Part shown: positions 28,277 to 36,174 of the stretch, one piece after another | Layout: every line of letters begins with the position of its first letter | How positions within the stretch are numbered: position 1 is the stretch's first letter | From: Methylophilus sp. 42 | Lineage (GTDB): Bacteria > Pseudomonadota > Gammaproteobacteria > Burkholderiales > Methylophilaceae | Reading direction: 5' to 3' | DNA length: 64,000 bases | NCBI RefSeq assembly: GCF_000384155.1 | Contig: NZ_KB913031.1 | Span: forward strand, 2,410,960 to 2,474,959 | Notes under the pieces: model-generated | Database searches by the model: none | What the model saw: the letters and a program-made list of their open reading frames with translations, nothing else | Told to the model about the DNA's origin: nothing | Position numbers and translations under genes: made by a program

Positions 28277-28310
28277 GATGTTCTCCTGTTGTGATTGATT
28301 GTCCATAAAA

Positions 28311-28332
28311 CTATACTATACGGTATAGTATA
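28311..28332. promoter_or_regulatory. TetR operator 1
   Basis: Contains CTATAC-N6-GTATAG (28311-28328) inside a perfect ten-base inverted repeat around 28322. It overlaps the likely -10 of the SRPBCC gene. Confidence 0.8.
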
Positions 28333-28389
28333 TTTAACACGACAATTAAAACTAAATCAATAGGATTTATTCCTTGCGCCTTGGCTTAC

Positions 28390-28411
28390 CTCTATACAAG
28401 GCGGTATAGAG
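28390..28411. promoter_or_regulatory. TetR operator 2
   Basis: CTCTATAC-AAGGCG-GTATAGAG. The core CTATAC-N6-GTATAG (28392-28409) has the same half-sites and the same spacing as operator 1, 81 bases away. It lies immediately upstream of the TATAAT of the tetR gene. Confidence 0.8.
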
Positions 28412-28414
28412 TGC

Positions 28415-28420
28415 TATAAT
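28415..28420 (+). promoter_or_regulatory. -10 element of the tetR gene
   Basis: A perfect TATAAT six bases before the ATG. If used, transcription starts at or just before the start codon and the mRNA is leaderless, since no Shine-Dalgarno fits in the gap. Confidence 0.6.
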
Positions 28421-28426
28421 CAAAGC

Positions 28427-28993
28427 ATGAATACTTTAAAGCAAAAGATTCTTCAGGTTTCCACTGACCTGTTTCAGACGCGCGGTATCAATTCCACTGG
28501 CGTGGATACGATTGTGGCCGTGGCCGGCACCACCAAAATGACGCTTTACAAGTATTTTGAGACCAAGGAAGAACTGATCCTGGCCGTGTTGCAGCAAAGC
28601 CATCAGGACTTTCAAAACTGGATGAATGAAAAACTGGGTGGCCTGGGTGGCAGCCCGAATGAAAAAATCCAGAAACTGTTTGAATTCATTGAAGAATGGG
28701 TGACTTCGCCCTCCTTCACCGGTATCGCTTTTATCAAGGCCTCGGCAGAATTCCCTAACGAAGAAAACCGCATCCACCAACTGTCTTCGCAGCAATCGCG
28801 CGAGTTTCGCCAGTTCATCACCAAATTAGCGCAAGACGCCAATATTAAAGATGCCGAAGGGCTGGCACTGCAACTGTCCATCCTGTTTGAAGGCGCCGTA
28901 CAGGCCGAACAAATCAAGCGTGGTTCCGGCGCAATCAAATCGGCAAAAAAAGCCGCCAAAACCTTAATCGACATGGCCATCAAACAATCCTGA
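28427..28993 (+). CDS. TetR family transcriptional regulator
   Basis: 188 residues. The N-terminal helix-turn-helix is clear: QKILQVSTDLFQTRGINSTG and IVAVAGTTKMTLYKYFETKEE. The C-terminal ligand-binding part ends in LIDMAIKQS. It is divergent from the SRPBCC gene and should repress both itself and that gene through the CTATAC-N6-GTATAG sites. The ligand is unknown. Confidence 0.93.
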   Translation: MNTLKQKILQVSTDLFQTRGINSTGVDTIVAVAGTTKMTLYKYFETKEELILAVLQQSHQDFQNWMNEKLGGLGGSPNEKIQKLFEFIEEWVTSPSFTGIAFIKASAEFPNEENRIHQLSSQQSREFRQFITKLAQDANIKDAEGLALQLSILFEGAVQAEQIKRGSGAIKSAKKAAKTLIDMAIKQS

Positions 28994-29078
28994 GCCTCAT
29001 CAGGCTTTCAGCACTTGCCAGCCGCCTGTCTGGCGGCAATAATAGCCTCACTTTCAATTAAAGACTTTAAGCGGATTC

Positions 29079-30047
29079 ATGAACATTCTTATTTGCGGTT
29101 CACTGGCCTACGACACCATCATGGTGTTTCCTGACCAATTTAAAAACCATATTCTGGCGGACAAAATCCACAAACTCAGCGTTGCCTTCTTGGTGCCGGA
29201 GATGCGTCGTGAATTTGGCGGTACCGCGGGCAACATCGGTTACAACCTGCAATTGCTTGAAGGCCAGCCACACATCATGGCCACCGTGGGCGATGACTTT
29301 GCGCCTTACCAAGCCTGGCTGGAACAAAACAATATTGACCCGCGGCATATCACAACAGTGGCAGGCACTTATACCGCGCAGGCGTTTATCACCACTGACA
29401 TGGATGACAACCAGATCACAGCTTTTCACCCAGGCGCCATGCAGCATGCACACGCCAATAGCGTGAATGATGCGCGCGACATCAAGCTGGCAATCATTGC
29501 GCCAGATGGCCGCGATGCCATGTTCCAACATGCCAAAGAATGCCACGATGCGGGTATTCCATTTATGTTTGACCCTGGCCAGGGCTTGCCAATGTTTAAT
29601 GGCGAAGAACTGTTGCATTTTATTGAAATGGCCGACTATCTGGCGGTGAACGATTACGAGTCACAAGTCATCCAAGACAAAACAGGGCTATCATTAGAAC
29701 AACTGGCGGCTAAAGTAAAAGCGCTGATTGTGACCTTGGGTAGCGAAGGCTCACATATTTATGCCGATGGTCAACGCCATGATATTCCATGCGTTAAAGC
29801 AGAGTCTTTGGTAGACCCGACTGGCTGTGGCGATGCTTACCGTGCCGGCTTGTTATACGGCATTGTGCGCGGTTGGGACTGGAAGGCTTGTGGCCGCCTG
29901 GCATCCACCATGGGCGCCATCAAGATTGGCAGCCGCGGCGGCCAGAACCACCAGCCAAGCAGGACAGAGATTGAAAACATTTATAGCCATGCACTGGTAC
30001 AGGATGCGCTCAAAGAAGACCCATCCCTGCGCCAGACTGCCAGCTAA
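29079..30047 (+). CDS. PfkB family carbohydrate/nucleoside kinase (adenosine kinase-like)
   Basis: 322-residue PfkB-fold kinase. The N-terminal ICGSLAYDTIMVFPD, the GGTAGNIGYNL motif and the C-terminal PfkB signature DPTGCGDAYRAGLLYGI with the catalytic Asp are present. The layout resembles adenosine kinase-type members. Substrate specificity cannot be assigned from the sequence. Confidence 0.9.
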   Translation: MNILICGSLAYDTIMVFPDQFKNHILADKIHKLSVAFLVPEMRREFGGTAGNIGYNLQLLEGQPHIMATVGDDFAPYQAWLEQNNIDPRHITTVAGTYTAQAFITTDMDDNQITAFHPGAMQHAHANSVNDARDIKLAIIAPDGRDAMFQHAKECHDAGIPFMFDPGQGLPMFNGEELLHFIEMADYLAVNDYESQVIQDKTGLSLEQLAAKVKALIVTLGSEGSHIYADGQRHDIPCVKAESLVDPTGCGDAYRAGLLYGIVRGWDWKACGRLASTMGAIKIGSRGGQNHQPSRTEIENIYSHALVQDALKEDPSLRQTAS

Positions 30048-30118
30048 GCAATGTGCATTAGATATAAGTGATTTACGTTAAATAGTGAAGTGATGTGTGT
30101 AAATACTAGGAGAGAAAA

Positions 30119-30577
30119 ATGACAACACGCGTATTAAAATGGATGACTGTCGCAGTGATCGCAGCGGTATTAGCGGCGTGCGCCAGTTCAAACTCTGGCA
30201 ATGTGTATTCACGAGACGAAGCGCGTAAAGCACAAACAGTCAAAACCGGTGTGGTGGAAAGTGTACGCTCCGTGAAACTGGAAGGCACCAAGTCACCTGT
30301 CGGGACCATTGCCGGTGGCGCCATTGGCGGTATCGCGGGTAGCTCGGTCGGTGGCGGCAAAGGCAGTGCGATTGCTGCCGTGATTGGCGCAGTCGCCGGT
30401 GGCCTGGCGGGCTCTGCCGCAGAAGAAGTGGCAACGCGTAAAAATGCTTACGAAATCACAGTCAAGCTGGATGGCGGCGGTTTGGTCGCCATTGTGCAAG
30501 AGGCTGACGAGCAATTTAACGCGGGTGAGCGTGTGCGTATTGTTGAAAGTGGCGGCACCTCCCGCGTTTCTCACTAA
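30119..30577 (+). CDS. Glycine-zipper outer-membrane lipoprotein (SlyB/Pcp-like)
   Basis: 152 residues. The leader ends in a lipobox (LAAC), and the middle is a glycine zipper (GTIAGGAIGGIAGSSVGGGK and GAVAGGLAGSAAEE). The C-terminal part EITVKLDGGGLVAIVQEADE and VRIVESGGTSRVSH matches SlyB/Pcp lipoproteins, which span or line the outer membrane. A strong terminator follows. Confidence 0.9.
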   Translation: MTTRVLKWMTVAVIAAVLAACASSNSGNVYSRDEARKAQTVKTGVVESVRSVKLEGTKSPVGTIAGGAIGGIAGSSVGGGKGSAIAAVIGAVAGGLAGSAAEEVATRKNAYEITVKLDGGGLVAIVQEADEQFNAGERVRIVESGGTSRVSH

Positions 30578-30597
30578 GCGCGGAAATAGCTTCATTT

Positions 30598-30630
30598 AAA
30601 AGAGCGACCATGGGTCGCTCTTTTTTATTT
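30598..30630 (+). terminator. Rho-independent terminator
   Basis: AGAGCGACC-ATG-GGTCGCTCT followed by TTTTTATTT. It ends the glycine-zipper lipoprotein gene. Confidence 0.93.
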
Positions 30631-30655
30631 AGCGCGAGCAGTTTAGTCACTGGCG

Positions 30656-30711
30656 GCGTCACACAACTGTCACACCAACGTCACCAATCGTTCATGTGAC
30701 ACTCCTAATAT
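30656..30711 (+). promoter_or_regulatory. PHO box promoter of olsBA
   Basis: Four 7-base units at exact 11-base spacing: GCGTCAC (30656), CTGTCAC (30667), ACGTCAC (30678) and CGTTCAT (30689). The PhoB consensus is CTGTCAT repeated every 11 bases. The last unit ends ten bases before a -10, TAATAT (30706-30711), the spacing normal for PhoB-activated promoters that lack a -35. An extra GTCAC lies at 30646. Confidence 0.85.
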
Positions 30712-30741
30712 CTCGCTAAACCTCAACCAAGGAGTTGCGTG

Positions 30742-31530
30742 ATGTTAGAACGCCATCTGCAAGAACACGGCACATACCAGGCAGAAATTCAATCGCCAGC
30801 CGACACCACCCGTAAGCCAGCCTCAACCCTGAGCGTGGCACTGGCCACCAGCGCAGAAGAGATCATGGAAGCACAACGCCTGCGCTACCAGGTGTTTGCT
30901 GAAGAAATGGGCGCACAAATCAAAGGCCAGCAAGGGCTGGATGTCGATGGCTTTGATGCATTTTGTGATCATTTACTGGTGCGCGACGATGCGACCCAGC
31001 AAGTCGTTGGCACTTACCGTATATTGAACCCGATGCAAGCCATGCTGGCAGGTGGTTACTACTCCGCTGGCGAGTTTGATTTAAGTCGTTTGGCCCCGCT
31101 GGCGGACCGCACGGTAGAAGTCGGCCGCGCCTGCGTACATGCGGACTATCGTAGCGGCGGCACCATCACTATGCTGTGGGCAGGCCTGGCCAAATACATG
31201 ATGGCGCGCCAGTATGAGTACATGATCGGTTGCGCCAGCATCTCCATGCACGACGGTGGCCATACCGCGGCGTCCCTGTTTAACAACTTGCGTGACGACT
31301 ATTTGTCGCCTGCAGAATACCGAGTGTTCCCGCACAATCCATTACCGATTGATGCCCTGGATCAATCCCTGACCGTCGCTTGCCCGCCACTGGTCAAAGG
31401 CTACTTGCGACTGGGCGCCTATATTTGCGGCGAACCAGCCTGGGACCCTGCTTTTAATACGGCAGATATGCTGGTATTGTTACCCCTGTCTCGAATGAAT
31501 CCCAGATATGCTGCGCATTTCTTGAAATAA
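30742..31530 (+). CDS. olsB: L-ornithine N-acyltransferase (OlsB-like)
   Basis: 262-residue GNAT-type enzyme that transfers a 3-hydroxyacyl group from acyl-carrier protein to ornithine, the first step of ornithine-lipid synthesis. Family segments: EAQRLRYQVFAEEMGAQI, DHLLVRDDATQQVVGTYRIL, EVGRACVHADYRSGGTI and MIGCASISMHDGG. The ATG at 30742 follows AAGGAG; a GTG three bases earlier is also in frame. olsA follows and a PHO box precedes. Confidence 0.9.
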   Translation: MLERHLQEHGTYQAEIQSPADTTRKPASTLSVALATSAEEIMEAQRLRYQVFAEEMGAQIKGQQGLDVDGFDAFCDHLLVRDDATQQVVGTYRILNPMQAMLAGGYYSAGEFDLSRLAPLADRTVEVGRACVHADYRSGGTITMLWAGLAKYMMARQYEYMIGCASISMHDGGHTAASLFNNLRDDYLSPAEYRVFPHNPLPIDALDQSLTVACPPLVKGYLRLGAYICGEPAWDPAFNTADMLVLLPLSRMNPRYAAHFLK

Positions 31531-31546
31531 CTTGCCACAAACCTCA

Positions 31547-32281
31547 ATGATCGTTCGCGGGTGGCGTATCACCCGCATCACACTGCATGTCCTGACAGGT
31601 GTCACCTTAGCCGCCATTGTGTTGCCAGTGTGCAACCGCTGGATGCGGCTCGGCCTGATTCAATGGTGGTGCAAGCGCCTGTTGCACTGCTTTAACCTGC
31701 GCGTGACTACCAGCGGCGAATTACCCGATATCCGCACCCACGGCGTATTGTTTGTGGCCAACCATATTTCCTGGTCAGATATTCATGCCATCAACAGCAT
31801 CATCCCGGTGCACTTTGTCGCCAAGCTGGAGATCAGGGACTGGCCAGTCTTTGGTTACCTGGTCAGAAAGTCCGGCACCATTTTTATCAACCGTACGCGC
31901 AACCGCGATGCGGCGCGTGTGGTGAATATTTGCAGCCATGCGCTCAAATTGAATGACAATCTATGCGTGTTTCCGGAAGGGACTACCACCGAGGGCCTGA
32001 GTGTACTGCCGTTTAAAAGCAGCCTGATTCAGGCGGCTATTGAAGCCAACACCAAAATCATCCCGGTAGCTATTCATTACCCACTGCCTGATGGCCAACC
32101 GAACCTGGACGTAGCTTACGCTGGCGACACCTCGATCATCGAGTCGATGAACGCCTACCTGAAAATGCAGCAACCGACGGTGCACTTGCATTTTGGTACG
32201 CCAATTGCAGCCAGCGGACAATCACGACAACAGCTGGCTCAACAAGCACACGCGCAGATTACCGCAACATTATTTGGTTAA
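31547..32281 (+). CDS. olsA: Lyso-ornithine lipid O-acyltransferase (PlsC family)
   Basis: 244 residues, PlsC-type acyltransferase. The catalytic HX4D motif is NHISWSDIHA, followed by the acceptor-binding GTIFINR, FPEGTTTEG and IIPVAIHYP motifs. An N-terminal transmembrane helix is present. With OlsB it should complete ornithine-lipid synthesis at the inner membrane. ATG 31547 is chosen over a TTG at 31532. Confidence 0.9.
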   Translation: MIVRGWRITRITLHVLTGVTLAAIVLPVCNRWMRLGLIQWWCKRLLHCFNLRVTTSGELPDIRTHGVLFVANHISWSDIHAINSIIPVHFVAKLEIRDWPVFGYLVRKSGTIFINRTRNRDAARVVNICSHALKLNDNLCVFPEGTTTEGLSVLPFKSSLIQAAIEANTKIIPVAIHYPLPDGQPNLDVAYAGDTSIIESMNAYLKMQQPTVHLHFGTPIAASGQSRQQLAQQAHAQITATLFG

Positions 32282-32294
32282 ATGGCCGGCTGAC

Positions 32295-33662
32295 CTAGCG
32301 CAGCCATTGCACCAGCATCCCCACCACTGCAGACGCAGCAATCACGGCAATCACATTCAGTTTAAAACGCGCCAGCGCCAACCAGGCCACGACGGCCAGG
32401 CCGATGGCTAGCCAGTCTATACCAGGGAACCATGTGCTCTGCAAAAACACATGGTAAGCAAAAAACAGGGCCAGATTTAAAATCACGCCGACCACGGCAG
32501 CGGTAATGGCACTCAGTGGTGCCGTGAGGCGTACATTGTCACGTGTATTTTCAATCAGCGGCGCACCGCTAAAAATAAATACAAAACTGGGCAAAAAGGT
32601 GAAAAAAGTCACCACCGTCGCCGCCAAAAAACCCGCCAGCAATGGCCCATCTGCTGCCAGTGCCTGGTTGAGCCAACCACCAACAAAACCGACAAAGGTT
32701 ACCACCATAATCAATGGGCCGGGCGTGGTTTCGCCCAGGGCAAGACCATCCATCATCTGCGCCGGGCTGAGCCAGTGGTAATGATCCACGGCGCCCTGAT
32801 AGACATAAGGCAAGACGGCATAGGCACCGCCAAAAGTCAGCAAGGCCGCTTTGCTGAAAAACCAGCCCATTTGCGTCAACGCCCCCTGCCAGCCGAAGTG
32901 CCACCACAAGCCAGCCATCACCAGCAGCCAGAGTACCGCCCCCGTGACTGCAATGCGCACCATGCCCAGCCAGCTAAAACGTGCATGTGCCGGTGTGGGC
33001 GTGTCATCATCGATCAGGGCACGGCCAAAATGATGCGTGGCTGCACCATGGCCGCCCACGGTAAAGAGTTTGGGAGCCAGATGCCCACCGATAAAACCCA
33101 GGCTTGCCGCGGTCAGCACGATCAAAGGAAACGGCAATTTGAACAGGAAAATCGCCACAAAGGCCAAGGCAGAAATCGCCCACATGACGCGGTTTTTTAA
33201 CGCGCGCGTGCCAATGCGGTAAGCCGCAAACAATACAATCGCTACCACCGCCGGTTTAATGCCGTATAAAGCACCCGCCACCGTCGGCACGTGACCATAA
33301 GCCATATAGACCCAGGCCAGTAACACCAGCATAAAAAACGAAGGCAAGACAAACAGCACGCCGGCGATCACGCCGCCCCAGGTGCGATGCATGAGCCAGC
33401 CAATATAGGTGGCCAATTGCTGCGCCTCCGGGCCAGGCAAGACCATGCAATAATTGAGCGCATGTAAAAAACGTTTTTCAGATATCCAGCGTTTTTGCTC
33501 GACCAGGTCATGATGCATGATGGCAATTTGCCCGGCCGGGCCGCCAAAACTGATCAGGCCGAGTTTGAGCCAATACCAGAAAGCCTGCCTGAGCGACACT
33601 GGTGCAGGTGATGTGTGTATGTCAGTGGAGGAAGTCATATCAGAAGAATGATGTGCGTGCAT
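32295..33662 (-). CDS. chrA: Chromate transporter, two-domain ChrA
   Basis: 455 residues with about 10-12 hydrophobic helices and two homologous halves. The first half has the CHR signature FGGPAGQIAIMH and the LPGPEAQQLATYIGWL motif; the second has FGGAYAVLPYVYQGAV and GETTPGPLIMVVTFVGF. ChrA exports chromate using proton or sulfate gradients. No chrB regulator is next to it. Confidence 0.94.
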   Translation of the reverse strand: MHAHHSSDMTSSTDIHTSPAPVSLRQAFWYWLKLGLISFGGPAGQIAIMHHDLVEQKRWISEKRFLHALNYCMVLPGPEAQQLATYIGWLMHRTWGGVIAGVLFVLPSFFMLVLLAWVYMAYGHVPTVAGALYGIKPAVVAIVLFAAYRIGTRALKNRVMWAISALAFVAIFLFKLPFPLIVLTAASLGFIGGHLAPKLFTVGGHGAATHHFGRALIDDDTPTPAHARFSWLGMVRIAVTGAVLWLLVMAGLWWHFGWQGALTQMGWFFSKAALLTFGGAYAVLPYVYQGAVDHYHWLSPAQMMDGLALGETTPGPLIMVVTFVGFVGGWLNQALAADGPLLAGFLAATVVTFFTFLPSFVFIFSGAPLIENTRDNVRLTAPLSAITAAVVGVILNLALFFAYHVFLQSTWFPGIDWLAIGLAVVAWLALARFKLNVIAVIAASAVVGMLVQWLR

Positions 33663-33826
33663 AAGGCCTCATTTCATAGGATAGTGCTCACGGCCGAGCA
33701 TGACCCAAGATTTGAGCAGTCCTTGGACGCAAAGCGTCTTGAAGCGGGGAGGCTGCTGAATCCCCAGTGCGCATCATAACATGTTGCGCGCGATTGGCCA
33801 TGACGGCTGTGACAAGCATGACGCCT

Positions 33827-34588
33827 TTAAACGACATAGGCATCTACGCCCGTTTTTAAAATCAGTAGCACCACCACCAGCATAAATACCCTGCGCACCA
33901 GCCCGGCACCATGCTTGAGTGCCAGTGCAGTCCCCACCAGGCTACCCGCCACATTAGCCACGGCCATAATCAGGCCGACCTGCCACCACACATGACCAGT
34001 TGCGGCCAGCATCAGCAGTGCGGCAAGATTGGTGGTCGCATTCAGCACTTTCGCCGCGGCAGAGGCATGCAGAAAGTCTTGTCCCAGCCAACGCACCAGC
34101 AGAAAAATAAAGAAACTACCGGTGCCTGGCCCGAAAAAACCGTCATACCAACCGATCCCGGCCCCAATCGCCAGGGCCAGCCACAAGCGTGCGCGAGCAC
34201 TCTGGCCTCTCGGTGCATGATGCAGGCCAAATTGCGGAGATTTTAAGGTGTAAACCAGCACCAGCAGCAATACCCAGGGCAGCAATTTGCGCAAGAATTG
34301 TGGATCCGTCCAGGTCAGCGTCCACGCCCCCAGGCCTGCGCCAATAAATGCCACTAGCGCAGCGGGGACCAGCCAGGCCCAATCCAGCTGCACGCGATGG
34401 CTATAGCGCCAGGCGGCCACGGTGGTGCCAAACACACTGGAACATTTATTGGTACCGAGCAGTAAGGCAGGCGGCAGTGACGTATACGTCGACAGCAGCG
34501 CAGGCACGGTGACCAGCCCGCCGCCACCGACCATCGCATCCATGACTCCGGCCAGAAAGGCGGCCACCACGACCAGCCACAACTCCAT
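33827..34588 (-). CDS. TSUP family (TauE/SafE) membrane permease
   Basis: 253 residues, about eight hydrophobic helices. The family start VAAFLAGVMDAMVGGGGLVTVP and GIGWYDGFFGPGTGSFF motif are visible in parts. Such permeases move sulfite, sulfonates or related anions. The ATG at 34588 is chosen because it starts at the TauE fold; the longer frame to 34762 lies inside apaH. Confidence 0.87.
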   Translation of the reverse strand: MELWLVVVAAFLAGVMDAMVGGGGLVTVPALLSTYTSLPPALLLGTNKCSSVFGTTVAAWRYSHRVQLDWAWLVPAALVAFIGAGLGAWTLTWTDPQFLRKLLPWVLLLVLVYTLKSPQFGLHHAPRGQSARARLWLALAIGAGIGWYDGFFGPGTGSFFIFLLVRWLGQDFLHASAAAKVLNATTNLAALLMLAATGHVWWQVGLIMAVANVAGSLVGTALALKHGAGLVRRVFMLVVVLLILKTGVDAYVV

Positions 34589-34602
34589 CACAGGCGTGCC
34601 AA

Positions 34603-35442
34603 CTACTCGCCAACCGTGCCTGCTGGCCGGTCGCGCGGATCTAAGGGCACTTGGGTAAACGCACCTGTTTCCAGCGTATAAGCCGTCAGCTGTCGTCCCC
34701 ACAAACAACCTGTATCCAGCGCAATCACGCCCTCGCCCTGATACAAACCAAGCGCTGACCAATGTCCGAACAGGATGGTTTGACTGGCTTGCGCCGATTG
34801 CCGCGTAGCGACTTTGAACCAGGGCTGATAGCCAGCCGGAATATCCTGCACCTCGCCTTTGAAGGCAAATTCCATCACCCCAGTGTCATCGAGCAAACGC
34901 ATGCGCGTCAGGGCATTGGTAATCGCGCGCAAGCGATCAACACCGGTTAAGCGATCATCCCAGGCGGCAGGGTGGTTGCCATACATCTGCTGCAAAAAGC
35001 TTAAATAATCTGCTGACTGCAACACAGCCTCAACCTCGACCGCCAGCGCCCTGGCCTCTGGCAAGGTCCATTGTGGATAGAGCCCGGCGTGCAGCATGGC
35101 AAAATCGTCTTCCAGCACCATCAGCGGCTGTTGGCGTAACCAGCTGAGCAAGGCGACGCCATCATCGGCAGAAAACAATGCTGTCAGCGTATCAAAGCGA
35201 TGCGGTGGCCGGATATGATGTGCCACAGCAATTGCGTGCAGGTCATGGTTACCCAGCACCAGCCGCACATGCTCGCGGTGCGTGTATACCCAACGCAACA
35301 CCTCCAGAGAGCCGGTACCGCGATTAATCAAATCGCCTACCAGCCACAGGCTGTCACGGCCAGGCTGAAAGTCCACCTGTGCCAGTAAATGCATCAGGGA
35401 GTGGTAGCAGCCCTGGATATCCCCAATTGCGTATCTCGCCAT
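34603..35442 (-). CDS. apaH: Symmetrical bis(5'-nucleosyl)-tetraphosphatase
   Basis: 279-residue metallophosphatase that hydrolyses diadenosine tetraphosphate to two ADP. The metal motifs are GDIQGCYHSL, LVGDLINRGTGSLEVLRW and LGNHDLHAIAV. The C-terminal LDTGCLWGRQLTAYTLE is typical of ApaH. A divergent promoter is not apparent. Confidence 0.96.
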   Translation of the reverse strand: MARYAIGDIQGCYHSLMHLLAQVDFQPGRDSLWLVGDLINRGTGSLEVLRWVYTHREHVRLVLGNHDLHAIAVAHHIRPPHRFDTLTALFSADDGVALLSWLRQQPLMVLEDDFAMLHAGLYPQWTLPEARALAVEVEAVLQSADYLSFLQQMYGNHPAAWDDRLTGVDRLRAITNALTRMRLLDDTGVMEFAFKGEVQDIPAGYQPWFKVATRQSAQASQTILFGHWSALGLYQGEGVIALDTGCLWGRQLTAYTLETGAFTQVPLDPRDRPAGTVGE

Positions 35443-35475
35443 GGATTCTACTTTGCCAGAAAAACGAATTCACCA

Positions 35476-35504
35476 ATAAAAAAGCCGCTTGAATCAAGCG
35501 GCTT
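35476..35504 (-). terminator. Terminator of the cytochrome c5 gene
   Basis: An eleven-pair inverted repeat AAGCCGCTTGA / TCAAGCGGCTT (35482-35504), with a run of T following on the minus strand. Confidence 0.85.
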
Positions 35505-35520
35505 CTCACATTCACAGCAA

Positions 35521-36024
35521 TTACTTCTTCAAGCTGGCAGGATCAAACTTTGCACCAGCCTGATTTGCCATATAAGCCACGGCATCTGCCACTTCATGAT
35601 CACTCAGGTCAGCCGCTCCGCCGCGTGGTGGCATGCTACGAATGCCTTCTGTCGCATGTTTTACCAGTGTCTCATAGCCTTGCGCAATACGTGGACCCCA
35701 GTCCCCAGCATTACCAATTTTTGGCGCACCCAATGCCCCTACGCCATGACAGGCCACACAAGTGCCTTTCACAATTTCTTCACCACTTTTTTCAACGTGA
35801 GCGCCAGCAGCTTCAGCCACTTCAATGGTCGCCACCGGTTTGATATTGGCCACGACTTTTTGCTCGACTGCGTCAGTTTCTTCTTTGGAAGGTGCGGCTT
35901 TTTCACTGCCAAACACGCCAAACAGGTAAGCCAGTAGCGAGACCAGCAAAGTGAAACCAACAATGGCACCTGGAATCGCAATAATTAACTCTTTAATGCT
36001 TGAACCTTGTTTGTAATCCGACAT
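35521..36024 (-). CDS. Membrane-anchored cytochrome c5-like protein
   Basis: 167 residues: an N-terminal transmembrane anchor (IPGAIVGFTLLVSLLAYLFG), a linker, then a class I cytochrome c domain with heme motif CVACH and axial Met in GIRSMPPRGG. The sequence is close to cytochrome c5/c555. It may carry electrons to a terminal oxidase. The start at 36024 gives the membrane anchor directly; the longer frame to 36111 adds no recognisable sequence. Confidence 0.9.
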   Translation of the reverse strand: MSDYKQGSSIKELIIAIPGAIVGFTLLVSLLAYLFGVFGSEKAAPSKEETDAVEQKVVANIKPVATIEVAEAAGAHVEKSGEEIVKGTCVACHGVGALGAPKIGNAGDWGPRIAQGYETLVKHATEGIRSMPPRGGAADLSDHEVADAVAYMANQAGAKFDPASLKK

Positions 36025-36121
36025 ATCCGTATCCCGTTGCGTTAGAAAAAATATCCCCGCGATTATAACGCAGAACGACTGGACAGGAAACGCGCGCGCG
36101 GGCTTTTCCATGTACCTAAAA

Positions 36122-36153
36122 ACAAACAGCCGGGCATGTTGCCATGCCCGGCT
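36122..36153 (-). terminator. Terminator after the PEP-CTERM protein gene
   Basis: AGCCGGGCATG-TTGC-CATGCCCGGCT (36128-36153), followed on the minus strand by a T-rich stretch. Confidence 0.88.
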
Positions 36154-36174
36154 GAATGTAGTCAGAATGTCCGA

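Noticed and set aside
29021-29037. GCCGCC-TGTCT-GGCGGC hairpin after tetR as terminator
   Set aside because: The stem is short and no T run follows; not strong enough to list.
34589-34762. N-terminal extension of the TSUP permease
   Set aside because: The extra 58 residues lie inside apaH and lack membrane-protein character; the ATG at 34588 starts the known fold.
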